From assembly GCA_016935775.1 (NCBI GenBank), contig JAFGQF010000122.1, positions 1 through 5,329 of the forward strand: a DNA stretch of 5,329 nt. The letters run 5' to 3'. Position 1 is the stretch's first letter; each line of letters opens with the position of its first letter. The position numbers and the translations under genes were made by a program. A model generated the notes under the pieces. It saw only the letters and a program-made list of their open reading frames with translations, had not been told where the DNA came from and searched no databases. Shown here piece by piece: positions 1-5,271 of the stretch. Source of the DNA: Caldifarciminota bacterium (lineage in GTDB: Bacteria; Hydrothermota; Tepidihabitantia; Tepidihabitantales; Tepidihabitantaceae).

Positions 1-42
1 GGCAGCCGGACAGCGGTCCGGAAGGTCATCGTCCAGCGGTAG
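1..42 (+). CDS. C-terminal end of an upstream secreted protein (partial)
   Basis: Only the last 13 codons lie in the window; they read GSRTAVRKVIVQR followed by TAG at 40-42. The final ten or so residues match the end of gene 1 (VRKVIVQR) and resemble the end of gene 2 (VRKVVVQD). I therefore read this as the last beta-strand of a type IX secretion-like (Por) C-terminal sorting domain, which in known systems directs an exported protein across the outer membrane and is then removed or exchanged for an anchor. The body of the protein lies outside the window and cannot be described. The DNA encoding the tail contains a perfect 6-bp hairpin at 6-21, and the stop codon runs directly into a Shine-Dalgarno-like AGGGAGA. 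The frame and tail identity are seen in the sequence; the sorting role is inferred from the family. Confidence 0.75.
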   Translation, partial: GSRTAVRKVIVQR

Positions 43-45
43 GGA
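5..45 (+). repeat. Tail direct repeat, copy 1 of 3
   Basis: This 41-bp stretch encodes the end of the upstream gene plus its stop and the start of the next ribosome site. It matches 5172-5212 at 39 of 41 positions. Its last 30 bp (16-45) match 2506-2535 at 28 of 30 positions. The only variable positions, 21 and 33, are third codon positions with synonymous changes (Arg CGG/CGC; Val GTC/GTA/GTG). Copies 1 and 2 are direct repeats flanking the whole three-gene block. Confidence 0.85.
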
Positions 46-51
46 GAAGCG

Positions 52-108
52 ATGCGGCGTCTTGTGCTGGCGGTCGCGCGGGCGGTGACGGACAGCCGGT
101 AGCAATGG
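52..108 (+). pseudogene. Stranded signal-peptide start of a lost family member
   Basis: An ATG at 52-54 lies just after AGGGAGA (41-47), in the same arrangement as the starts of genes 1 and 2. It reads MRRLVLAVARAVTDSR and stops at TAG 100-102; the frame continues with Gln-Trp. Gene 2 begins MRRLLLAVVALVAVGAGQHW, so the fragment aligns with a signal peptide up to the expected cleavage region. The TAG sits where a CAG (Gln) codon would fit, one C-to-T change away, and the hydrophobic core is broken by an Arg. No propeller sequence follows, and the frame stops again at 178-180. I infer a 5' gene remnant left by deletion or recombination. The alternative is a short coupled leader peptide, but the promoter lies downstream of it, which argues against a role in gene 1. 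Confidence 0.5.
69..85 (+). repeat. 17-bp direct repeat, first copy
   Basis: GGCGGTCGCGCGGGCGG here is repeated exactly at 116-132, a 47-bp period. This copy lies inside the broken signal-peptide ORF. Its 10-bp core GCGCGGGCGG occurs a third time at 5215-5224, just after the orphan tail downstream of gene 3. The sequence is very G+C-rich, so part of the similarity may be compositional, but an exact 17-mer this close by suggests a local tandem duplication. Confidence 0.7.
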
Positions 109-115
109 CCTGTTC

Positions 116-132
116 GGCGGTCGCGCGGGCGG
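116..132 (+). repeat. 17-bp direct repeat, second copy
   Basis: This is the exact second copy of the 17-mer at 69-85. It lies between the broken signal-peptide ORF and the promoter of gene 1. Downstream of both copies there is weak further similarity (GACAGCCGG at 91-99 against GACATCGGG at 139-147), consistent with a decayed duplication of about 47 bp. It could also be a regulator site upstream of the promoter; nothing in the sequence decides this. Confidence 0.6.
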
Positions 133-148
133 CAGTCAGACATCGGGC

Positions 149-178
149 TTGACAGGACGGCATTGCCGGCCGCATACT
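149..178 (+). promoter_or_regulatory. Sigma70-type promoter for genes 1-3
   Basis: A perfect -35 hexamer TTGACA (149-154) is followed after 18 nt by CATACT (173-178), which matches four of six bases of the -10 consensus, including the A at its second position and the final T. AT-rich hexamers are rare in this DNA, which makes the pair more notable. Transcription would start near 184-186, giving an unusually short leader of about 10-12 nt that begins at or just before the Shine-Dalgarno. The promoter would drive gene 1 and, through the 9-bp gaps, genes 2 and 3 independently of the upstream gene. Confidence 0.6.
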
Positions 179-184
179 GAACCC

Positions 185-191
185 GAGGGAG
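185..191 (+). promoter_or_regulatory. Ribosome binding site of gene 1
   Basis: GAGGGAG lies four bases before the ATG at 196. A GTG at 193-195 is directly in frame ahead of that ATG, but would leave only one base after the motif, so ATG 196 is the better start. Gene 2 has the same GTG-ATG pair, with 14 identical bases across the two starts (190-203 and 2536-2549). Confidence 0.7.
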
Positions 192-195
192 CGTG

Positions 196-2532
196 ATGCG
201 ACGCGTTGTGCTGGCTGGACTACTGCTCGCGGCCTTGGCATCCGGCCAGTTGCTGGAACGGTACATCAGCCTCGCCGACCCTCTGGCGGTCTCCTGGGTC
301 GGCGCGCTGGCCGCAAACCCGAACCACGGCCTGCTGTACGTCTGCGGCGGTCGCGGCATCTTGGTCGTGGACACGCGGACACTCGGCCGCCGGGCGCTGC
401 TGGCGCGAGGCACAACGGTCACCGACGCCTGTTTTCATGCCGGACTCGACCGGCTGTACGCGCTGGGCCCGGACACGCTGGTGGTCTTCGACGGGCTGTC
501 CCAGGACGAGCTGCGGCGGGTGCCGCTGTCACCCGGGGCTCAGAACCTGTACCTCGACGAGGCAGGCGACCGTCTGCTGGTCTTCCATCATTCCGACCCG
601 CGACTGCTGAGCTTCTATGATTGCCGGGCCGACTCAGTCCAGTTCACGATCCGGCTTGACTCGACCGACGACTACTGGGTGATGGACCATAACCCGGTCC
701 GCGACAAGGCGTACCTGATGGACTCCCACGGGATGGTGACGGTGGTCGACCTCGGCACCGGGGCAGTGCTGGGCTGGCTCGATTCCGAGGGCGTCAACTA
801 CCTTGCCTGCGACCCGGCCGCCGACAAGGTCTACGTGTCCGACCACTGGACGAAGGAGATTCTGGTGCTGGATGGAGCGACCGATTCGGTGGTCGGTCGC
901 ATCGATGTCGAGGACGAGTTCGGACGGTCGATGGTGGTCCTGGCGGTCCAGCCGGGGTTGGGCAAGCTCTACGCCTTCGAGGTGGAGGAGGGCCCGATCG
1001 CCGTCTTTGACACGCGGGGGGACAGCCTCCTTCACCGGGTGGTCGGTGCATCGAGCGTGTCCCCGGGCCTGGTCGCGGTGGACGAAGCTCACGGCCGGCT
1101 CTACGCCTACGACTGGGCCCGGCGCGGGCTGGCGAGCGTTGACTGCCGGACCGACTCCGCGCTGTCGATGGCGCCCTGGAAAGGCTACGTCGACCTGCTG
1201 GCCTACGACCCGGTCCAGGACCGGGTCTGGGCATACGACGAGGTCGAGCAACTGCGATGCGTGGACCCGGTTGGCGGCATCGTCTGCGGTGTCGTGGGCC
1301 CGGAACTGCCGTCCGACCTCGAGTGCCTGAGATACGACCCGGTGCGCGACCGGCTCTACTGCTGCCATCTCCACCCGTCGATGCTGATGACCGTTCATCC
1401 CGGGACCGGCCGCGTGCTTGGGATGATGCCGGGCCCGGGCTGTCACCTGTCCGACCTGGTCGCGGTTACGCAGACCGGGCGCGTCCACGCGGGCATCGAC
1501 ATCGAGTACGGCGATTCCTGGCTTGCCAGCCTCGACCCGGGTGATTCCTCGTACCGGGTCCTGCTGCCCGAGCGCGCGCGGCGCTGGGTCGAGCCGAGCC
1601 TGCCGCTGCCGTCGCTCCGGAAGACCGTCTACCAGGTGACCCAGAACGTGGACTCGCAGTACCGCTACGTGTTCCTGCTGGACTGGTTGACCGAGACCCC
1701 GGGCCCGCAGGTGCCGGTCGAGGGTTTTGTGCGGTCGGCAGCCGTTGACCCGGGCCGGGGACTGGTCTACCTGGCGCTGGACAACGGGACTGTGATAGCG
1801 CTGGACCCCGCGACCGGTCTGGCCGAGAACCTGCTCGAGTACCAGTCTCGTAGCTGGGTCCTGTCGTTCGACCCGGGACTGGACAGGCTGTACCTCGTCG
1901 ACCCGCACAGGGTGCAGGTCTACGACCCCGGGCGGGCCATGTTCGTCGCCGAGTTCGGCTACGGCCGGCTGAGCGGAAGCGGGCCGGTCGCCTGCGACAC
2001 GGTCCGGCACCTGCTGTACTGCGGGAACGCGGATTCGGTACTGGTGGCTGACGGCCTTGCCGGCGCGGTGCTGGACAACGTGGCGGTCGGCTTCCACCCG
2101 GAGGGGCTGCACTTGGACCCGGAGAGCGGACGGGCGCTGGCAGTCGGCCCGGGAGGAGTGGCGTTCATTGACCCGGACACCCGGGTGGTGGCAACCGTCC
2201 CGCTCGAGCTGGGGGTCGGGGTGCACTGGGACGCGGGCAACGGTCGGGCGTACGTGGCCGTGGACGACACGCTCATCGCGGTGGTGCGCGATACTATGCT
2301 GCTCGTCGGACAGGGGGAGCCGCCGCCGGCAACCCTGGTGCAGAGGTACCTTACGCTGGTGGTGGGTGAGAGCGGTTCGCTGGTGGACGTGACCGGCCGC
2401 AAGCTGCTGGACCTGCTTCCGGGACGGAACGACCTCGGGGGTGTCGCGCCCGGGGTCTACTTCGTCAGAGAGGGTTCGAGGGGTCAGGGGTCCGAGGGTT
2501 CAAGGGTCCGCAAGGTCATCGTGCAGCGGTAG
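196..2532 (+). CDS. Secreted multi-blade YncE/YVTN-like beta-propeller protein with Por-type C-terminal tail
   Basis: The product has about 778 residues. Residues 1-17 form a signal peptide (MRRVVLAGLLLAALASG, likely cut after Ala or just before Gln). From about residue 35 to 700 there are about 16 repeats of some 40 residues, built on the pattern DP..DRLY...(10 residues)..V.D...G.., for example around YDPVQDRVWAYD, YDPVRDRLYCC and FDPGLDRLYLVD. This is the YncE/YVTN/NHL-like propeller style, and the number suggests two propellers in tandem. The repeat at about 470-520 is irregular and may be the join. From about residue 717 the chain ends in a short sorting-type module: DVTGRKLLDL, GVAPGVYFVREG, a Gly/Ser/Arg-rich turn, then VRKVIVQR. 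No catalytic motif is visible; a binding or adhesion role at the cell surface is inference. TAG at 2530-2532 merges with the ribosome site of gene 2. An in-frame GTG at 193 is an alternative start. Confidence 0.9.
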   Translation: MRRVVLAGLLLAALASGQLLERYISLADPLAVSWVGALAANPNHGLLYVCGGRGILVVDTRTLGRRALLARGTTVTDACFHAGLDRLYALGPDTLVVFDGLSQDELRRVPLSPGAQNLYLDEAGDRLLVFHHSDPRLLSFYDCRADSVQFTIRLDSTDDYWVMDHNPVRDKAYLMDSHGMVTVVDLGTGAVLGWLDSEGVNYLACDPAADKVYVSDHWTKEILVLDGATDSVVGRIDVEDEFGRSMVVLAVQPGLGKLYAFEVEEGPIAVFDTRGDSLLHRVVGASSVSPGLVAVDEAHGRLYAYDWARRGLASVDCRTDSALSMAPWKGYVDLLAYDPVQDRVWAYDEVEQLRCVDPVGGIVCGVVGPELPSDLECLRYDPVRDRLYCCHLHPSMLMTVHPGTGRVLGMMPGPGCHLSDLVAVTQTGRVHAGIDIEYGDSWLASLDPGDSSYRVLLPERARRWVEPSLPLPSLRKTVYQVTQNVDSQYRYVFLLDWLTETPGPQVPVEGFVRSAAVDPGRGLVYLALDNGTVIALDPATGLAENLLEYQSRSWVLSFDPGLDRLYLVDPHRVQVYDPGRAMFVAEFGYGRLSGSGPVACDTVRHLLYCGNADSVLVADGLAGAVLDNVAVGFHPEGLHLDPESGRALAVGPGGVAFIDPDTRVVATVPLELGVGVHWDAGNGRAYVAVDDTLIAVVRDTMLLVGQGEPPPATLVQRYLTLVVGESGSLVDVTGRKLLDLLPGRNDLGGVAPGVYFVREGSRGQGSEGSRVRKVIVQR
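1207..1227. repeat. Perfect 21-bp palindrome inside gene 1
   Basis: GACCCGGTCC at 1207-1216 is followed by one A and then its exact reverse complement GGACCGGGTC at 1218-1227. It encodes DPVQDRV of a propeller blade. In RNA it could fold as a nine-pair stem with a three-base loop. The symmetry can arise from the blade's repeated Asp and Val/Arg codons in G+C-rich usage, so it may have no function. Confidence 0.7.
2472..2506 (+). repeat. Degenerate G-run tandem repeat with G-quadruplex pattern
   Basis: Five G-runs (2472-2474, 2480-2483, 2487-2490, 2496-2498, 2504-2506) are separated by 3-5 bases of the type TTCGA, TCA, TCCGA and TTCAA. GAGGGTTC recurs at 2470 and 2494. The pattern satisfies the usual G3 N1-7 rule for a G-quadruplex on the coding strand. 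In protein it makes the turn GSRGQGSEGSR between the last two strands of the C-terminal module of gene 1. It ends 36 bases before the ATG of gene 2, so folding in mRNA could affect termination or reinitiation; that effect is inference. Confidence 0.65.
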
Positions 2533-2535
2533 GGA
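2506..2535 (+). repeat. Tail direct repeat, copy 3 (end of gene 1)
   Basis: These 30 bases encode VRKVIVQR, the stop and the next ribosome site. They match 5183-5212 at 29 of 30 positions and 16-45 at 28 of 30. The differences are synonymous third positions. The end of gene 2 (3805-3834) encodes a similar tail but is more diverged at DNA level, apart from GTCCGGAAGGT and TAGGGA. Confidence 0.8.
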
Positions 2536-2537
2536 AG
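2531..2537 (+). promoter_or_regulatory. Ribosome binding site of gene 2, overlapping the stop of gene 1
   Basis: AGGGAAG begins with the last two bases of the gene 1 stop codon (TAG, 2530-2532) and lies four bases before ATG 2542. A ribosome finishing gene 1 therefore sits on the initiation site of gene 2, the usual layout for translational coupling. The in-frame GTG at 2539 is only one base from the motif and is less likely to be the start. Confidence 0.75.
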
Positions 2538-2541
2538 CGTG

Positions 2542-3831
2542 ATGCGACGTCTATTGCTGGCGGTCGTGGCCCTGGTAGCGGTTGGCGCCGGGCAGCATTG
2601 GGAGTTCGAGCAGGTGGATACCGCCGTATGGGGCAGGCAGTGGATTGAACTCGAGTTCGGTCCCGATGGCCGGTGCTTCGTTGCCTACGGCGACCAAGAG
2701 CAGCTCGTGGCCCGCGTTGCCAGCCGGGATTCGGTCTGGCGCTACCAGGACGTCGCCATCCCAAACCGAGGCTACTACGGCGGGACCTTTGCAGTCAGCC
2801 GGACCGGGAAGTACGGCGTCGCCTACGCGGACACGACCTTGCACGCTACCCTGCTCGAGTGGCGTGACACGGCTTGGGTGTCCAGGACCTCGGACTATGA
2901 GGTTGTCTTCGGCAGGGTTCCGTTTGCCTACGACTCGTCGGGCGATGCCATGCTGCTGTGCAACACCAGCCTCGGCGACTACGGCGTGGTCCGGCTGACG
3001 TTGGGCGATACCTGGGAGGCGGTAGACACGGTGATGTGGAGTTCCTCCCCGTACTTTGACTACGGTCCCGTGGACATCGCGGTCGGCCCGGACGATGGAG
3101 TATGGGCGCTGGTTCAAGGCGGCTATTCGTTCCCGGGTTTCGGACGAGGCGCGGACCCGCCGTGGAGTTCGGAGCTGTACCTTATGCATCCCGGCCCGGA
3201 CAGCTGGGAACGCGAGTGGCTGGCCGGCGGGACTGAAGTCGGCATCACGGCCACGGCGCTGGCCGCCAGGCACGGTTCTGCCGCGACCTGCCAGTGCGAG
3301 ACGGGCGGGCTCTGGCCGGAACACATCAGCAGGTTCAGATGCAGCCCCGATTCGCTGGACACGTTGGCGTGGGCGGCCGGGCTGGCCGTTGATGACATGG
3401 GGCGCGTATGCCTGGCCTACACGAGACCGGACGAGCTTTGCTTCATGTACCGGGACTCCTTGGGCTGGCACCGCAGGCTGATATCGACGGCCATTGACCG
3501 GGAAACCCGGGTGGACGTGGAGATGGGCCCGCTGGGGCAACCCGTGGTTGCGTTCTCGACGACGGACGGCATATGGATTGCCCGTGGCGTGGATGTGCTC
3601 GGAACAGAAGAGCAAGGCGCGGAGCCGCCTGTCCACGCCCGCTGGCCCACCATCATGCGCGCCCCCGACCTGGCGCGGTTGGCCTGCCGGGTGGTGGATG
3701 CGCTTGGCCGGGACGTGACGGACCGGAGGCACAGACTGGCTCCCGGTGTCTATTTCCTGAATGAGCATACCGCATCAAGTAGTGAGCATTCAGGGAGGAC
3801 CGGGGTCCGGAAGGTTGTTGTTCAGGACTAG
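2542..3831 (+). CDS. Secreted seven-bladed BNR/sialidase-like beta-propeller protein with Por-type C-terminal tail
   Basis: The product has about 429 residues. It opens with a signal peptide (MRRLLLAVVALVAVGAG, then Gln-His-Trp). Seven repeats follow between about residues 35 and 343, each of the form hydrophobic strand, (P/D)DG or similar, (V/A)(A/Y), then a strand and a Trp. Clear ones start at FGPDGRCFVAYGD, VSRTGKYGVAYAD, VGPDDGVWALV, VDDMGRVCLAYT and MGPLGQPVVAF. The count fits a single closed seven-bladed propeller of the BNR/sialidase-like superfamily. No Asp-box series (S.D.G..W) or arginine triad is evident, so I do not call an enzyme. From about residue 355 a degenerate sorting module follows (VVDALGRDVT, LAPGVYFLNEH, a Ser-rich turn, GVRKVVVQD); it ends in Asp where the others end in Arg. 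It is the second gene of the run, and its TAG merges with the ribosome site of gene 3. Confidence 0.88.
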   Translation: MRRLLLAVVALVAVGAGQHWEFEQVDTAVWGRQWIELEFGPDGRCFVAYGDQEQLVARVASRDSVWRYQDVAIPNRGYYGGTFAVSRTGKYGVAYADTTLHATLLEWRDTAWVSRTSDYEVVFGRVPFAYDSSGDAMLLCNTSLGDYGVVRLTLGDTWEAVDTVMWSSSPYFDYGPVDIAVGPDDGVWALVQGGYSFPGFGRGADPPWSSELYLMHPGPDSWEREWLAGGTEVGITATALAARHGSAATCQCETGGLWPEHISRFRCSPDSLDTLAWAAGLAVDDMGRVCLAYTRPDELCFMYRDSLGWHRRLISTAIDRETRVDVEMGPLGQPVVAFSTTDGIWIARGVDVLGTEEQGAEPPVHARWPTIMRAPDLARLACRVVDALGRDVTDRRHRLAPGVYFLNEHTASSSEHSGRTGVRKVVVQD

Positions 3832-3837
3832 GGAGGA
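3831..3837 (+). promoter_or_regulatory. Ribosome binding site of gene 3, touching the stop of gene 2
   Basis: GGGAGGA starts on the last base of the gene 2 stop (TAG, 3829-3831) and ends three bases before ATG 3841. It is the strongest Shine-Dalgarno match of the three genes. No room is left for a promoter, so gene 3 depends on transcription from upstream. Confidence 0.8.
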
Positions 3838-3840
3838 AGC

Positions 3841-5163
3841 ATGAATAGGATCATCTTGGCAGGATTGCTGGTGTCGGTGGTTGTCGCCGTGGCGTTGGAT
3901 TGGTCGCCGATAACGCCGACGGCCGGGAAGTACGCCTGTGCGACCGTCGACCGCGCGAACCGCCGCGTGCTCATCTTCGGCGGGAGCCAGTCCGGCTCTG
4001 CCGGGTCAAACGATGTCTGGGAGATCCCGCTCGACACCGTGACCGGCTACAGGTTCATCCGGCTCGAGCCTACCGGCGCGCGCCCGGCACCGCGTTGGGG
4101 TGCGAACGCGGTCTATGATTCCGCGAACAACCGGATGCTCATCTTCGGCGGAGAGGCGAACTCCACGCGCTTCGTTGACGTGTGGGCCCTGGGCCTGACC
4201 CCAGGAAGCGAGTCGTGGTCCGAGGTGACGGCCGGTGGCACGCCTCCCACCGCTCGGCGGGGAGCCTATGTCATCTACCACGATACGCGCCAGTCGCTCA
4301 TCGTGTTCGGTGGCATCGACTCGCGCGGCCAGTTCGTGAACGACGTCTGGACGCTGAGCGTCGGCTGTCCGACGCCGGAATGGCGGGAACTGTCGCCGAC
4401 AGGCACGCCGCCAGCCGACAGGTGCGACGGTGCCTGCTGCTGGGACGCGACCGAGAACCGGCTCGTCCTTTTCGGGGGTAGGGGACCGGAGACGTTCTAC
4501 GCCGACGTCTGGGCGCTCGGACTTGATTCCACCTATGAGAGCTGGACGCAGTTGAGCCCGCAGGGGACTTCGCCTTCCCGGCGCGCGGGACACAGCTCCG
4601 GGTATTCACCGGACTCGAGAGAGCTGTTCGTGTTCGGCGGTTACGACTACGTGGGCGGGCACTACTTCTACAACGATGCGTTCATTCTTGACCTGGCGAC
4701 CGAGACGTGGACGCGCATCAGTTCGGGCGGCCAGGACCCCGCGCCGCGGCGCAACGCGCCCGGGTGGTTCGACCCATTCAACGCCCGGGTCGGCATCTAC
4801 GGCGGCGATGACTACGACACCAGACTTGGCGATGCCTGGTTTGCCCGTTGCGATTACGTTGGGATGTCCGAGTGGAGCCCGGCGCTGGGCGCGGGCCCGG
4901 GGTTGCTGCTGCAGCCGGTCGTGCCGTCCGTGGGAGACGTGCGAATCAGGTACGCATTGCCAGGGGCGGCCCACGGTTCACTTCGGGTAGCAGACGTCAC
5001 CGGCAGGCTGGTGCGGTTGCTCGACTCCGGCCTGGCCGGGACCGGGTGGTTGAGCTGGGACCGCACGGACGTCTCGGGCCGGGCGGTTGCGGTGGGAATC
5101 TACTACTGCATTCTGGAGACGGACGATGTCGGCCTGTCCAGGAAGCTCGTGCTGGCCGAATAG
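3841..5163 (+). CDS. Secreted six-repeat Kelch beta-propeller protein with FlgD/Por-like C-terminal domain
   Basis: The product has 440 residues. A signal peptide covers residues 1-18 (cleavage plausible after Ala-Val-Ala). Six Kelch repeats follow: the (F/Y)GG doublets lie at about 46, 102, 156, 211, 265 and 320, a period of 54-56. Each repeat shows an entry motif like PxxR(W/R)G, the strand RxLIFGG, a DVW motif (57-60, 112-115, 167-170, 221-224, weaker at 278 and 330) and mostly a following Trp. This predicts a six-bladed Kelch propeller, usually a protein- or glycan-binding scaffold. I see no evidence for galactose oxidase chemistry. Residues 360-440 form a beta-sandwich of the FlgD-like or type IX sorting class, with the hallmarks VRIRYALPG, VADVTGRLVRLLDSG, W..D.(T)D.SGR, VGIYYCILE and SRKLVLAE. 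This tail is longer than those of genes 1 and 2 and lacks VRKVIVQR. The stop TAG is not followed by a ribosome site. Confidence 0.93.
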   Translation: MNRIILAGLLVSVVVAVALDWSPITPTAGKYACATVDRANRRVLIFGGSQSGSAGSNDVWEIPLDTVTGYRFIRLEPTGARPAPRWGANAVYDSANNRMLIFGGEANSTRFVDVWALGLTPGSESWSEVTAGGTPPTARRGAYVIYHDTRQSLIVFGGIDSRGQFVNDVWTLSVGCPTPEWRELSPTGTPPADRCDGACCWDATENRLVLFGGRGPETFYADVWALGLDSTYESWTQLSPQGTSPSRRAGHSSGYSPDSRELFVFGGYDYVGGHYFYNDAFILDLATETWTRISSGGQDPAPRRNAPGWFDPFNARVGIYGGDDYDTRLGDAWFARCDYVGMSEWSPALGAGPGLLLQPVVPSVGDVRIRYALPGAAHGSLRVADVTGRLVRLLDSGLAGTGWLSWDRTDVSGRAVAVGIYYCILETDDVGLSRKLVLAE

Positions 5164-5167
5164 CGAC

Positions 5168-5209
5168 TGCGGCCGGACAGCGGTCCGCAAGGTCATCGTA
5201 CAGCGGTAG
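5168..5209 (+). pseudogene. Orphan C-terminal tail of a lost family member
   Basis: In a frame shifted from that of gene 3, 5168-5209 reads CGRTAVRKVIVQR and TAG. It begins four bases after the stop of gene 3 and has no gene in front of it. The protein sequence equals the ends of gene 1 and the upstream gene, and all DNA differences in the shared 41 bp are synonymous, so the piece is a recent remnant and not an ancient decayed one. I infer that gene 3 replaced, or was inserted before, the body of an older gene whose end remains. The alternative is that the 41-bp block is itself a mobile or conversion-prone repeat. Confidence 0.65.
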
Positions 5210-5212
5210 GGA
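5172..5212 (+). repeat. Tail direct repeat, copy 2 of 3
   Basis: This 41-bp stretch matches 5-45 at 39 positions, at an offset of exactly 5167 bp. It ends in TAGGGA like the other tails, but no suitable start codon follows. GCGCGGGCGG at 5215-5224 repeats the core found after copy 1 at 76-85, hinting that copy 2 once extended further and lost about 30 bases. Confidence 0.85.
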
Positions 5213-5216
5213 TTGC

Positions 5217-5249
5217 GCGGGCGGAACCGGCTTGGTCTGTCCGCACCGC
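5217..5249 (+). terminator. Weak hairpin after the gene run
   Basis: GCGGGCGGA (5217-5225) can pair with TCCGCACCGC (5240-5249) as nine pairs with one bulged A (5245) and a 14-base loop. No T-tract follows, so it is not a standard intrinsic terminator. Its position after the last gene makes a termination or mRNA-end role possible. G+C-rich DNA forms such stems easily, so confidence is low. Confidence 0.25.
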
Positions 5250-5271
5250 CAATCTGACGTGCGTTCCGTCT

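Noticed and set aside
100..102. Amber codon read through as an amino acid (recoding)
   Set aside because: Every intact gene here ends in TAG at a sensible place, so TAG is a working stop, and the frame after 102 shows no propeller sequence and stops again at 178.
634..2226. Long open frame on the minus strand across gene 1
   Set aside because: It lies antisense to a gene with clear repeats, signal peptide and tail; stop-free antisense frames are common in G+C-rich coding DNA, and its composition (Arg, His, Gln, Pro, Val) has no domain pattern.
2551..3768. Open frame of about 405 codons on the minus strand across gene 2
   Set aside because: It mirrors gene 2 codon by codon, lacks a recognisable fold or ribosome site, and would abolish a well-supported gene if real.
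5213..5257. TTG start right after the orphan TAGGGA
   Set aside because: The start would touch the ribosome site with no spacing, and the frame closes after 14 codons.
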